From Hydrogenophaga crocea (lineage in GTDB: Bacteria > Pseudomonadota > Gammaproteobacteria > Burkholderiales > Burkholderiaceae_C), in contig NZ_CP049989.1 of assembly GCF_011388215.1 (NCBI RefSeq), positions 3,286,001 to 3,350,000 on the forward strand: a stretch of 64,000 nt of DNA, in the 5' to 3' direction. Below the pieces are notes generated by a model. It ran no database searches. It was not told where the DNA came from and saw only the letters and a program-made list of their open reading frames with translations. A program made the translations under genes and the position numbers. Below, in pieces: positions 1 to 8,446 of the stretch (positions are counted from its first letter, which is position 1; every line of letters begins with the position of its first letter).

Positions 1-576
1 GAACACACCAAGCCCACCCCGGCGCAATGCCGCCATTTGCTGACCGCGGCCGACAGCCACCACTTTCCGGCGCTGAACATGGCGGCCGCCCTGGGCCATG
101 GTCAGGCCTTCGCGATGATGGAGCCCGTGCTGGAGCGGGCCTTCCAGCTCAAGCTGCTGACGGAGAAGGACGTGCTGGCCATCCTCGAAGCGCGCTCGAC
201 CCTCGGCACCGCGATGAACGAGGCCTTCCGCAAAGGTCACGCGGATGTGGTTGCCTCACTGGGTGGCACGGCCAAGCGCCTGTGGCACAAGGGCGCGTTG
301 TCGCAGCGTTCGGTGTACCACCTCATGCGCGCGGCCAACCACGAGCGGGCGTCCACCATCGACCAGATCAAGGACCCGCGCGTTGCCAAGCGGCTTGAGC
401 GCACGCTGAACAAGTTGCTTCGCGCCGGCGCGCTGACCCGGGAGGACCACAAGGATCTGGTCGAGGAGGTCCGCGGCGTCCGAAACGACATCCGCGACGA
501 GGCCAAGGCCGCGCGCCGGGCCGCAAAGGCCAGGGCCCTGGGGCCGCACCCGGCTGCCCCACTCATCCGGGGGTGA
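1..576 (+). CDS. C-terminal part of an ankyrin-like repeat protein (5' end outside window)
   Basis: The frame is open from the first base and ends with TGA at 574-576, so the gene begins upstream of the window. About 190 residues are visible. They hold degenerate helical repeats of roughly 35 residues (for example AMNEAFRKGHADVVASLGG), resembling ankyrin-like repeats of some secreted effector proteins. The C-terminus is basic and Ala/Arg-rich. A TTG at 37 could start translation but has no clear ribosome site, so a longer protein is more likely. I do not recognise the family. An effector role is only a guess, and a cytosolic repeat protein is equally possible. It is followed by 158 bp and then a TRAP binding-protein gene on the same strand. 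Confidence 0.45.
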   Translation, partial: EHTKPTPAQCRHLLTAADSHHFPALNMAAALGHGQAFAMMEPVLERAFQLKLLTEKDVLAILEARSTLGTAMNEAFRKGHADVVASLGGTAKRLWHKGALSQRSVYHLMRAANHERASTIDQIKDPRVAKRLERTLNKLLRAGALTREDHKDLVEEVRGVRNDIRDEAKAARRAAKARALGPHPAAPLIRG

Positions 577-734
577 CCCGGCTCTCTGGCTCGCGCAGGG
601 CGAAGCGGGCGGTGCCGTTCGCGATCCGCGGGGCCGTTGCCCGCGGCACGGGCCTGGGCGCATGCTGGCATACTGCCCGGTTCCCGCCAACAGGGGTCAC
701 AAGCCCCGCTGATCCGTTCCCGAGGAGTCAATAC

Positions 735-1817
735 ATGGATCGTCGTTCCGTCATCAAGAACGCTGGCTTGGCCGGCGTGCTCGCCACCGGCATCGCCCCC
801 GCGGTGCATGCCCAGGCCGCCGTGCGCTGGCGCCTGGCCTCGAGCTTCCCCAAGTCGCTGCCGACCATCTTCGGCTCGGCCGAGAAGTTCTCCGAAACCG
901 TCAAGGCCCTGTCGGGCGGCAAGTTCGAAGTCTCGGTGCACGCCGCCGGCGAAATCGTGCCGGCCTTCGGCGTGGTCGACGCGATCCAGGACAACACCAT
1001 CGAGATGGCGCAGACCGCGCCCTACTACTTCACCGGCAAGGACTCGATCTTCGCCTTCGGCTGCGCCGTGCCCTTCGGCCTGACCGCGCGCCACATGGAC
1101 GCCTGGATGGAGCACGGCAACGGCCGCAAGCTCATGGACGAGTTCTACGCCAAGTACAACATCGTCTCGATGAGCTCGGGCAACACCGGCACCCAGATGG
1201 GCGGCTGGTACCGCAAAGAGATCAAGACCGTGGCCGACCTCAAGGGCCTGAAGATGCGCATGGGCGGCGGCCTGTTCGGCGAGTCCATGGCCAAGCTGGG
1301 CGTGGTGGCGCAGAACATGCCCGCCGGCGAGGTGTACCAGGCGCTGGAAAAAGGCACGCTGGACGCCACCGAGTTCGTCGGCCCCTTCGACGACGAGCGC
1401 CTGGGCTTCAACAAGGTCGCGCCCTTCTACCACTACCCCGGCTGGTGGGAAGGCGGCGCCGAGCTCGAGTTCTTCATCAACAAGAAGGCCTTCGACGCGC
1501 TGTCGCCCGAGAACAAGGCCATCGTGCGTGCCGCGGGTGCCGTGGCCGCGCGCGACATGACCGCCAAGTACGACGCCCAGAACCCGCTGGCGCTCAAGCG
1601 CCTGGTGGCCTCGGGCACCAAGCTCATCGCCTTCCCCAAGGCCGTGATGGACGCCGGCTTCAAGACCGCGATGGAAGTGTTCGCCGAGCACGAGGCCAAG
1701 TCGCCCGAGTTCAAGAAGATCCACCAGGACATGCGCGCCTTCCAGCGCGACCAGATCCTGTGGAGCCGCTTCTCGGAATGGCGCTACGACAGCTACATCA
1801 CGTCGGCCAAGATCTGA
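735..1817 (+). CDS. TRAP transporter substrate-binding protein, DctP family
   Basis: Periplasmic solute receptor of a tripartite ATP-independent (TRAP) transporter, 360 residues, normal length for the family. The N-terminus MDRRSVIKNAGLAGVLA is a twin-arginine-type signal ending near AVHA. The body carries the DctP fold signature around DLKGLKMRMGG and an organic-anion receptor pattern close to TakP/lactate-type receptors. ATG 735 is chosen because GAGGAG lies 8 bp upstream; an in-frame extension back to 573 has no such site. It binds an organic acid, probably a 2-oxo or hydroxy acid, and would pass it to DctQ/DctM membrane subunits, but no such genes are in the window. It ends at a strong shared terminator. 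Confidence 0.9.
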   Translation: MDRRSVIKNAGLAGVLATGIAPAVHAQAAVRWRLASSFPKSLPTIFGSAEKFSETVKALSGGKFEVSVHAAGEIVPAFGVVDAIQDNTIEMAQTAPYYFTGKDSIFAFGCAVPFGLTARHMDAWMEHGNGRKLMDEFYAKYNIVSMSSGNTGTQMGGWYRKEIKTVADLKGLKMRMGGGLFGESMAKLGVVAQNMPAGEVYQALEKGTLDATEFVGPFDDERLGFNKVAPFYHYPGWWEGGAELEFFINKKAFDALSPENKAIVRAAGAVAARDMTAKYDAQNPLALKRLVASGTKLIAFPKAVMDAGFKTAMEVFAEHEAKSPEFKKIHQDMRAFQRDQILWSRFSEWRYDSYITSAKI

Positions 1818-1837
1818 GCGATCACCGACCTGCCCCG

Positions 1838-1863
1838 AAAGGCCCGCCACGCGGGCCTTTTTT
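1838..1863. terminator. Intrinsic terminator shared by two convergent genes
   Basis: A perfect 10-bp inverted repeat (AAAGGCCCGC, CAC loop, GCGGGCCTTT) is followed by more T on the plus strand and preceded by A on the other. It can therefore stop transcription of the TRAP gene and of the leftward photolyase-like operon, whose last stop codon overlaps the T-tract at 1863-1865. Confidence 0.85.
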
Positions 1864-2981
1864 CATGCCCGCGCGCCGCTGCCGGCGCGGGCCATGCGGG
1901 TGCCGCGCCAGTACTGCGTGAACGAGGCGCAGGCGCGCGCCGGCTCGTCGAAGGCCGCGGCCACGGGCATGGCGCGCGCGCCGGCCAGCCAGGGCGCGGC
2001 GTGCGGATCGGCCCAGGCCGTGGCGCCCGCGGGCACCGGGCCTTCGCACCAGTGCGGCACGCCGGCGATCTGCTGCAGCCGATCGGCCGCGAAGCGCCAG
2101 CGCCGCTCGCTCCAGGGCCAGCGCGCGTGAAAGTCCGCGAAGAACACGCCCGCCGCGGGGCCACCCGGTGGCGCGCCGGCCAGCGACCAGGGGTGCACCA
2201 GCGCGGCCGCGGGCGGCAGCGGCCCGGCCTCGGTGGCCAGGCCCGGGGGCGGGGCGCGGTGCAGCGCGGGCTCGTCCACCGGCTCGCCGCGGCCGCCGCC
2301 CACCTCGCGCGGGCGGCGCGCGAGCGCGTCGAGCGCTTCGTAGCTCAGGTCGATCGCGCTGCCCGCGCTGTGCCACTCGCGCGGCGCAAAACGCGCCACG
2401 TTGTCGGCGTTGAACAGGTAGGGCTTGTGGCTGCCGGTGCCGGCCACCCACTGCCAGCTCAGGTGGTTGCTCGCGAGGTCGCCGTCGAGCAGGTGGCCGT
2501 AGAGCCAGTCGGCGCCCGCGCGCCAGTGCACCTTGCGCAGGTGCACCACGTAGCTCGCGAGCCACAGGCGCGCGTGGTTGTGCAGGTAGCCGGTGGCGTA
2601 GAGCGTGCGCACCGCGCGGTCGATCGCGGGCACGCCGGTGGCGCCGCGGCGGATGTCCTCGGGCAGCGTGGGCGCGTAGGCGTCGTCGGGCAAGGGGCCG
2701 GCGTGCAGCGAGGCGAAGATGGCCTCGCCGCGGTGGCGCCACACGTGGTGGAAATAGGCGCGCCAGCCCAGCTCCTGCACCAGCTTGTGGGACTCGTCGA
2801 GGCCGTGGCGCTCGCGCAGCGCCTGCAGCACCTCGGCCAGCCCCAGCAGGCCGTGCGTGAGGTAGGGCGACAGGTGCGTGACCGCGCCTTCGAGGTGGTT
2901 GCGGCTGCGCGCATAGGCCTCGGGTTGCAGGGCCGCAAGGCGCGCGTGCGCGGCCTCGCGCGTGGGCTCGAACCCGCTCAT
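1863..2981 (-). CDS. FAD-binding photolyase-like protein without the N-terminal antenna domain
   Basis: 372 residues. Residues about 10-210 match the alpha-helical FAD-binding half of photolyases and cryptochromes (RNHLEGAVTHLSPYLTHG, ELGWRAYFHHVWRHRG, GYLHNHARLWLASYVVHLRK, HLLDGDLASNHLSWQW). The usual N-terminal alpha/beta antenna domain is absent. A Pro/Ala-rich C-terminal 150 residues has no recognisable domain. ATG 2981 overlaps the stop of the upstream PhrB-like gene by 4 bp (ATGA), which indicates translational coupling. DNA repair or light-sensing is likely from the family, but a stand-alone FAD half is unusual and its activity is not proven by sequence. It is last in a five-gene leftward set. 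Confidence 0.85.
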   Translation of the reverse strand: MSGFEPTREAAHARLAALQPEAYARSRNHLEGAVTHLSPYLTHGLLGLAEVLQALRERHGLDESHKLVQELGWRAYFHHVWRHRGEAIFASLHAGPLPDDAYAPTLPEDIRRGATGVPAIDRAVRTLYATGYLHNHARLWLASYVVHLRKVHWRAGADWLYGHLLDGDLASNHLSWQWVAGTGSHKPYLFNADNVARFAPREWHSAGSAIDLSYEALDALARRPREVGGGRGEPVDEPALHRAPPPGLATEAGPLPPAAALVHPWSLAGAPPGGPAAGVFFADFHARWPWSERRWRFAADRLQQIAGVPHWCEGPVPAGATAWADPHAAPWLAGARAMPVAAAFDEPARACASFTQYWRGTRMARAGSGARA

Positions 2982-4504
2982 GCCACGCTCCCGGCGCGGA
3001 CCGCGTCGGCGCGCGCCACGATGGCCTCGCGCTCGGCGGGGCCGATGCGCGCAAGGTTCTTCACCTGCAGCGCGAGCCGCGGGTGCGAGGCAAAGCGCGC
3101 CTCGTGGCGCAGCAGGAAGTCCCAGTAGAGCGTGGTGAACGGGCAGGCGCGCTCGCCCGTGCGCTGGCCCGGATCGAAGCGGCAGCCGCGGCAGTGGTCG
3201 CTCATGCGCTCGATGTAGCGGCCGGTGGCGATGTAGGGCTTGCTCGCGAGCAGGCCACCATCGGCGTACTGGCTCATGCCCAGGGTGTTGGGCAGCTCCA
3301 CCCACTCCACCGCGTCCACGTAGACGCTCAGGTACCAGGCGTGCACCTGCTGCGGCTGCACGCCGTAGAGCAGCGCGAACAGGCCCGTGACCATCAGGCG
3401 CTGGATGTGGTGCGCGTAGCCGTGGCGCAGGGTCTGGCCGATGGCGTCGGCCAGGCAGCGCATGGGTGTGTCGCCGGTCCAGAACCAGGCGGGCAGGTCG
3501 TGCGGCGCGGCCAGCGCGTTCTGCTCGGCGTAGTCGGGCATACGCAGCCAGTAGATGCCGCGCACGTACTCGCGCCAGCCCAGGATCTGGCGAATGAAGC
3601 CCTCGGCCGATTCGAGCGGCACGCGGCCCCCGCGCCACGCGGCCTCGGCGGCGGCGATCACCTCGCGCGGGTTCAGCAGCTTGAGGTTGAGCGCGGCGGC
3701 CAGGTGGGCGTGGTAGAGCCAGGGCTCGCCGGTCCACATGGCGTCCTGCCAGCGGCCGAAGTGCGGCAGGCGCTCGTCGATGAACACCTGCAAGGCCTGC
3801 AGCGCCTGCGCGCGGTTGACGGGCCAGCCGAAAGGGTCGGCCTGGCCCGGGTGGTCGGCGAAGCGCTGCTGCACCAGCGCGATCACCTCACGCGTGATCG
3901 CATCGGGCTCGAAGCGTGTGGGCGGCGGCAGAAAGCCCGGGCCATTGGGGCCGAAGGCCTCGCGGTTGTCGGCGTCGTAGTTCCAGGCGCCGCCGCAGGG
4001 CTGGTCGCCGTCCATGAGCACGCCGTGCTCGCGCCGCATCTCGCGGTAGAAGAACTCCATGCGCAGCTGGCGCCGGCCGCGCGCGTGCGCGGCGAAGCGC
4101 GCGCTGCTGCACAGGAAATGGCGGTCTTCGGTGATGTCCAGCGGCGTGTCGCCCGCGGCGGCCCGCAGCGCCTGCAGCACGCGCCAGTCGCCGGGCTGGG
4201 TGAGGCGCAGGCGCGCGGGCCGCCAATGCGCGATGGCTTCGCGCAGTGCGTCGGCCAGGCCGCCTTCGCGCAGGGTTTCGTAATGCAGCGGCAGGCCTTC
4301 GCCGCGCAGCGCCTGCGCGAAGTGGCGCATGGCGGCCAGGAACTGCACGGTGCGCTGCTGGCTGCTCCAGACGTGCGTGCTTTCTTCGGCGGCTTCGCAC
4401 ATCCACACGCGGTCGAGCGCGGGGTCGAAGCCGTCGAAGGCGCTGGCGTCGCGGTTGAGCTGGTCGCCGAGCACGACCACCAGGTGTCGACAGGGTTGGG
4501 TCAT
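2978..4504 (-). CDS. phrB: Iron-sulfur bacterial cryptochrome/(6-4) photolyase, PhrB (FeS-BCP) type
   Basis: 508 residues, full length for the FeS-BCP clade. The four cluster-binding cysteines known from Agrobacterium PhrB (350, 438, 441, 454) fall at exactly these positions here: C350 in DTPMRCLADAIG, C438/C441 in DHCRGC and C454 in ERACPF. N-terminal residues 5-130 form the DASH-like alpha/beta domain (LVVVLGDQLNRD) and the FAD-binding helices follow. The expected role is light-driven repair of (6-4) photoproducts, with a 4Fe-4S cluster and probably a lumazine antenna. The gene lies 16 bp downstream of a DUF2256 gene and overlaps the next photolyase-like gene by 4 bp. Confidence 0.93.
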   Translation of the reverse strand: MTQPCRHLVVVLGDQLNRDASAFDGFDPALDRVWMCEAAEESTHVWSSQQRTVQFLAAMRHFAQALRGEGLPLHYETLREGGLADALREAIAHWRPARLRLTQPGDWRVLQALRAAAGDTPLDITEDRHFLCSSARFAAHARGRRQLRMEFFYREMRREHGVLMDGDQPCGGAWNYDADNREAFGPNGPGFLPPPTRFEPDAITREVIALVQQRFADHPGQADPFGWPVNRAQALQALQVFIDERLPHFGRWQDAMWTGEPWLYHAHLAAALNLKLLNPREVIAAAEAAWRGGRVPLESAEGFIRQILGWREYVRGIYWLRMPDYAEQNALAAPHDLPAWFWTGDTPMRCLADAIGQTLRHGYAHHIQRLMVTGLFALLYGVQPQQVHAWYLSVYVDAVEWVELPNTLGMSQYADGGLLASKPYIATGRYIERMSDHCRGCRFDPGQRTGERACPFTTLYWDFLLRHEARFASHPRLALQVKNLARIGPAEREAIVARADAVRAGSVA

Positions 4505-4520
4505 GGTGAAGGGAGAGGTT

Positions 4521-4691
4521 TCAGGACGCGTTCTTGCGCGCGCGGCAGGCGTCGGAGCAATAGCGCACCGAGTCCCAGTTCTTGGCCCAGGCGCGGCGCC
4601 AGACCATGGGCCGGCCGCACACCGCGCAGGGCTTGCTCGGCAGGTCGCGCTTGTTGCCCTTGAAGCCTTTGCCGTCGTCGCGTGCGCTCAC
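4521..4691 (-). CDS. DUF2256 small zinc-ribbon-like protein
   Basis: 56 residues with a CxxC...C...C pattern (KPCAVCGRPM ... RYCSDACRARK), the DUF2256 signature. Genes of this family are habitually found next to FeS-type photolyases, as here. The start is GTG 4691: it overlaps the stop of the upstream photolyase by 4 bp (GTGA), the usual arrangement of coupled genes, and no ATG is available at the right place. The function is unknown. Metal binding by the four cysteines is inferred. Confidence 0.85.
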   Translation of the reverse strand: MSARDDGKGFKGNKRDLPSKPCAVCGRPMVWRRAWAKNWDSVRYCSDACRARKNAS

Positions 4692-6148
4692 CGGAACAGC
4701 TCCTGCTGCAGGGGCGAGGCCTCGGCTTCGGCGCGGCGGCGTGTCCGCGGTGCGCGCGCGCCCGAGGGCGGCAGGCCGGCCTTGCGCGAGCCGTGGCGCT
4801 GCTGCACCGCGTCGGCCTCGGCGCGCGCTTCGGGCGTGGCGCGCAGCGCGTACAGGCGCTCGCGCGCCAGGCGCAGCGCGGCGCGTTCGTCCACGATGGG
4901 CCGCGGGTAGGCGGGCGTGCCGAACTCGGGCACCCAGCGGCGGATGAACACGCCCTCGGGGTCGTGGTCCATGGCCTGCTTGGTGGGCGAGTAGATGCGC
5001 AGCGTGTTGATGCCCGTGGTGCCGCTCTGCATCTGCATCTGGCTCCAGTGGATGCCGGGCTCGTAATCCAGGAACTGGCGCGCGAGGAACAGACCCGGCT
5101 CGCGCCAGTGCAGCCACAGGTGGTAGGCCGCGAAGCTCACCAGCATGGCGCGCATGCGGAAGTTGAGCCAGCCGGTGGCGCGCAGGCTGCGCATGCAGGC
5201 GTCGACCATGGGAAAGCCGGTGCGGCCCTCGCACCAGGCCTCGAAGCGCTCGCGGTCGAAGGCGTCTTCGCGCAGGCCGTCGCACACGCGCGCGAAATTG
5301 CGGTGTTCGATCGCGGGCTCGTCTTCGAGCTTCTGCATGAAGTGGCAGTGCCAGCGCAGGCGGCCCGCGAAGCCGCGCAGCGCGTGGGCCAGCGTGCGGT
5401 CGGGCGTGTTCGCGATGGTGGCCTCGGTGGCCTGGTGCACATGGCGCATCGAGACGGTGCCGAAGGCCAGGTGCGGACTCAGGCGGCTGCAACCCTCGGC
5501 CGCGCTCAGCGGGCTCGAGAGCGCGCGCCGGTAAACGCGGCCGCGGCCGGCCAGGAAGCCGTCGAGCAGGTCCAGGGCCGCGCGTTCACCGGCCGCGGGC
5601 AAGGGTCGCGCGGGTGGCAGGCCGAGCGAGGCCAGGGTGGGCCCGTCGGGGGTGTCGACGCGCGCGCCCGCGAAGCCCTCGGGCATGGCCACCTCGGGCG
5701 CGTCCATGCGCGCGTGCCAGCGCGCGGCCCAGCCCTTGCGGTCGCGCAGGCGGCGCACCACGCCGGTCTGCGGCGACTCGGTCCACAGCACGCCCTGCGC
5801 GCGGCACCACGCGGCCACGGCGCGGTCGCGCGCGTAGCTCCAGCCCTCGCCGGTTTCTTCGTGGCTCAGCAGATGGCGGTACGGGTACTCGCGCCGCAGC
5901 TGCGCCAGCACGTCCACGGCCGGACCCACGCGCACCAGCAGCGGCAGCCCGCGCGCGGCGAGCGTGGCGCGCAGCTCGGCCAGGCAGGCGAGCGCAAAGG
6001 CCAGGTGCTGCGGGTCGAAGCCCGGGCTGGCGAGCCACTCGGGCTCGACGATGTAGAGCGCGAGCGCCTGCTCGTGCAGGGCCGCGGTGGCCAGCGGCGC
6101 GTGGTCGCGCCAACGCAGGTCGCGCTTGAGCCAGACCAGGGCGCTCAT
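4688..6148 (-). CDS. Cryptochrome/deoxyribodipyrimidine photolyase family protein
   Basis: 486 residues with the complete two-domain photolyase architecture. The N-terminal alpha/beta antenna domain starts at MSALVWLKRDLRWRDHAPL. The C-terminal FAD-binding helices contain LSPHLAFGTVSMR, CEGRTGFPMVDACMRSL, GWLNFRMRAMLVSFA and INTLRIYSPTKQ. The Asn of the FAD-contacting region (WLNFR) is present. The protein ends in a basic, Arg/Ala-rich tail of about 40 residues. It is expected to bind FAD and repair UV-induced DNA lesions or sense blue light; sequence alone does not separate CPD photolyase from a cryptochrome-like role. It lies second in the operon, 12 bp after tspO. Confidence 0.9.
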   Translation of the reverse strand: MSALVWLKRDLRWRDHAPLATAALHEQALALYIVEPEWLASPGFDPQHLAFALACLAELRATLAARGLPLLVRVGPAVDVLAQLRREYPYRHLLSHEETGEGWSYARDRAVAAWCRAQGVLWTESPQTGVVRRLRDRKGWAARWHARMDAPEVAMPEGFAGARVDTPDGPTLASLGLPPARPLPAAGERAALDLLDGFLAGRGRVYRRALSSPLSAAEGCSRLSPHLAFGTVSMRHVHQATEATIANTPDRTLAHALRGFAGRLRWHCHFMQKLEDEPAIEHRNFARVCDGLREDAFDRERFEAWCEGRTGFPMVDACMRSLRATGWLNFRMRAMLVSFAAYHLWLHWREPGLFLARQFLDYEPGIHWSQMQMQSGTTGINTLRIYSPTKQAMDHDPEGVFIRRWVPEFGTPAYPRPIVDERAALRLARERLYALRATPEARAEADAVQQRHGSRKAGLPPSGARAPRTRRRAEAEASPLQQELFR

Positions 6149-6160
6149 GAGGACGCGGGT

Positions 6161-6652
6161 TCAGGTGCCCAGCAGCGCGGGGTTGGCGCGCCACACCGTC
6201 CAGGTGAGCGCGGTGGCGAAGCTCACCCAGGCCCAATAGGGCAGCAGCAACAGCGCGGCGCCGCGGTGGCGGGTGAAGAACGCGGCCACGGTGGCGGCGA
6301 TGAGCAGCCACAGCAGCACGACATCGGCAAAGGCCCAGTAGCCCAGGCGCCAGCCGAAGAACAGCCAGCTCCAGAGCGCGTTGGCCACGAGCTGCACCCC
6401 ATAGAGCGAGAGGGCCCAGCGCGCGCCCTGCCAGCCGTGGCGGCGCCACACCAGCCAGGCGGCCACGGCCATCGACAGGTAGAGCACCGTCCAGACCGGC
6501 CCGAACACGCTGCCGGGCGGCGCCCACGGGGGCAGCGTGAGCGCGGCGTAGAAGGTTCGGGCGTCGGCAGACGCCCAGGCGCCGAGGGCGGCGGCGATGG
6601 CGGTGAACGCGATGAAGGCCATCAGGCCGGTGGTCGGGGATCGGCTGGGCAT
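6161..6652 (-). CDS. tspO: TspO/MBR family tryptophan-rich membrane protein
   Basis: 163 residues with five predicted membrane helices and the TspO signature WAPPGSVFGPVWTVLY, rich in Trp and aromatic residues. TspO proteins bind porphyrins and take part in tetrapyrrole-, light- or stress-linked regulation. It is first in a leftward operon with three photolyase/cryptochrome-family genes, an arrangement that fits a light or photo-oxidative stress response. The ATG at 6652 gives the family's normal length. A regulator of the operon is not visible nearby. Confidence 0.92.
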   Translation of the reverse strand: MPSRSPTTGLMAFIAFTAIAAALGAWASADARTFYAALTLPPWAPPGSVFGPVWTVLYLSMAVAAWLVWRRHGWQGARWALSLYGVQLVANALWSWLFFGWRLGYWAFADVVLLWLLIAATVAAFFTRHRGAALLLLPYWAWVSFATALTWTVWRANPALLGT

Positions 6653-6788
6653 GGGGGCATGCTAGCCCGAAACGATCAAAACGTGACCGGTCAGTCACAA
6701 AGTTGAGCAAAAGCCCGGGCGCGGTTGCAGATGTGCGCGAAGAGAAACGTGTGCGGGGGGAGCAGACGCCGGCGTGAAGGACACCGGG

Positions 6789-6838
6789 TGGCGCGGCTGG
6801 CGGGGATCGAACCCACGACCCTTGGCTTCGGAGGGCCA
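6789..6838 (-). pseudogene. 3' half of a tRNA-Arg(CCG) gene, probable attachment-site remnant
   Basis: On the minus strand one can read an anticodon loop CTCCGAA (anticodon CCG) with its 3' stem GCCAA, a variable region, a T-arm with loop TTCGATC, a 3' acceptor strand CAGCCGC, a discriminator G and an encoded CCA (complement of 6789-6791). Beyond 6838 no D-arm or matching 5' acceptor strand (GCGGCTG) exists, so the gene is broken at the anticodon stem. This is the product expected when a tyrosine-recombinase element integrates into a tRNA gene and the intact copy is restored at the other end. No second copy was seen in the window. Confidence 0.7.
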
Positions 6839-6840
6839 AA

Positions 6841-6864
6841 AACCGATGCGTAGATACATCGGTT
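6841..6864. repeat. Perfect 8-bp inverted repeat next to the tRNA break
   Basis: AACCGATG (6841-6848) and CATCGGTT (6857-6864) are separated by 8 bp and begin two bases after the tRNA remnant. It may be an integrase/Xis arm site or a small hairpin. There is no T-tract, so it is not a convincing terminator. Confidence 0.5.
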
Positions 6865-7168
6865 CCGCGATGTGCCAATCAGCATTTGTCAGCGTCGTTC
6901 ATACGGATCAACGACTTAGCGCATCTGACTTGTGACATCCAACAGCGCCTGACTGCGACCACAACACTTCGGCTGTCACAAGTCCGCCACCAAAAGCGCG
7001 GCAGAGCACTGGTCCGTCGCCTCGGTCAACATGAGCATAGCCCACCACCTTCGATGCACTCGGAGCCCCCAGATGCTCAGCGCTACTCGGCTCGCCCGCG
7101 ACTATATGCTGCCCGCCCTTTGAATGGAGCTCTGGTACCTCAAGCCCAGGAAGGTGGCGAGATTGCGC
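6865..7168. other. No gene recognised between the tRNA remnant and hipA
   Basis: About 300 bp downstream of hipA. Open frames cross it on the plus strand but match nothing I recognise and run antisense into hipA. No clear hairpin-plus-T terminator is seen. Confidence 0.5.
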
Positions 7169-8446
7169 TCACGTTCTCGCGCCCGACTTGGTCAGTGAGG
7201 CAACTTCTCTGGCCAGTGCGAAGCCGTGTTCCCACGCTTCCTCAATCTTGGGCACCAAATCCTGTGGAACTCGCTCTTGATGCCGGATAGTAGACAGGGT
7301 ACCTGCCATGGCGTCTGCTGCCTTCAGGATGAACTCGTGGGGCCGCTCGACGCCGCATGCACGACGGCCAAAGTCGAGAAGTTCCTTGGCCAAGGGGTAC
7401 GTCCGGGTCTTGTCGCCCTTTCGCAGCTTCAGCGCCATGGTCCGATCCTCGATTTCCTCACCCGTGCCGAAGCGGGTGTACTTGTAGATCGAGGTGGTCA
7501 GCACGTCGAACATCGGCGCCAGGCGGATATCGGTCGGGCTGGAGTACAAGACACCGAAGTTCTTCAAGTGGGCGTCGCCGTTCCTCACCAGGATGGAAAA
7601 CGCGACCTGCTGGAAAAACTTCTCCAGTTCAGGCTGAGGCATGCCAAGCTGGTTACGCAGCAGATCGGCGATCAACTCGTAGCTGCCGTGGTACTTGCGC
7701 TCGTCCAGCTTGTTGCGCACCTGCATGCCCAGCAGGGACGGGATGTCCTCGAAACCAAGACGTGAACCGTCGGCGGCGATGTCAAAGCGATCAAGCACCA
7801 GCAGGCCGCCATCGGCGCTTAGATCAAAGCCCGAGACTTCGATGCCCGCACGCTTCGCGGCGCTCATCGCAATGAACTCGTTGGCCGAGAGCCCGGGGTA
7901 GTAGTCCGGGCCACTCTTCACGATGAGGGTGGGCACCGGGATCGAGGCACGATCGGGCAGCATGATCTTGGGCTGAACGCCGGATACACCTGCGCCACTG
8001 GCCAGGTAGGCATCCACCAGCTCGGGAAACAACGCCTGGCTGTTGGTGCTGTTGAGCAGCGTTGCGCGATCGATCGTTGGTCCACCCACCCGCGCGGGCG
8101 CCCCGGGCAATCGAGCGCTGTTACGGCCAATGCTGTTGGTGCCGACGGCCAGCAGCAGATGCATCTCGGTGATGTTCTGCTTCGGAAACCGCGCGCGGAT
8201 CTGCTCGTACAGGTAGCCCTCAGGCAGGTTCATGTCGAGCACCGGGAGCATGGCGTTGTTCTGGTAGACCGACGCCTGATCCGGGTTCATGAGCAGACTG
8301 AGCCAGGGGCCTCGATAGGCGCCGCTTTCATCGGGCTTGTAAGTGAACACATACTGTGACTCACGTCCCAGCAACCCGGCGGGCTTGGCCCCGATGTCAA
8401 TCTCGAGCGCCTTGATGCGTTCGGGCATTTCCAGCTCAGCGCTCAC
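7169..8446 (-). CDS. hipA: HipA-family serine/threonine kinase toxin
   Basis: About 425 residues, normal for HipA. The visible signatures are the P-loop-like SGVQPKIML (155-163), LVLDRFD (216-222), the catalytic loop NGDAHLKNFG (289-298) and a DFG-like LAPMFDV. HipA kinases phosphorylate and inactivate glutamyl-tRNA synthetase or a related target, slowing growth; the HipB partner neutralises them. The start is taken as GTG 8446 because GGGGGAGG lies just upstream; ATG 8428 (MPERIK) is the alternative. It overlaps the hipB stop by 11 bp, so the two are coupled. The kinase motifs are intact, so it is probably active. Confidence 0.88.
   Translation of the reverse strand: MSAELEMPERIKALEIDIGAKPAGLLGRESQYVFTYKPDESGAYRGPWLSLLMNPDQASVYQNNAMLPVLDMNLPEGYLYEQIRARFPKQNITEMHLLLAVGTNSIGRNSARLPGAPARVGGPTIDRATLLNSTNSQALFPELVDAYLASGAGVSGVQPKIMLPDRASIPVPTLIVKSGPDYYPGLSANEFIAMSAAKRAGIEVSGFDLSADGGLLVLDRFDIAADGSRLGFEDIPSLLGMQVRNKLDERKYHGSYELIADLLRNQLGMPQPELEKFFQQVAFSILVRNGDAHLKNFGVLYSSPTDIRLAPMFDVLTTSIYKYTRFGTGEEIEDRTMALKLRKGDKTRTYPLAKELLDFGRRACGVERPHEFILKAADAMAGTLSTIRHQERVPQDLVPKIEEAWEHGFALAREVASLTKSGART

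Noticed and set aside
237..1850. Long leftward open frame of 537 codons
   Set aside because: It is the antisense shadow of the TRAP receptor gene, with no domain; high GC creates such frames throughout the window.
6789..6870. A complete tRNA-Arg gene
   Set aside because: No D-arm or 5' acceptor strand pairs with the 3' half, and the sequence beyond the anticodon stem is unrelated.
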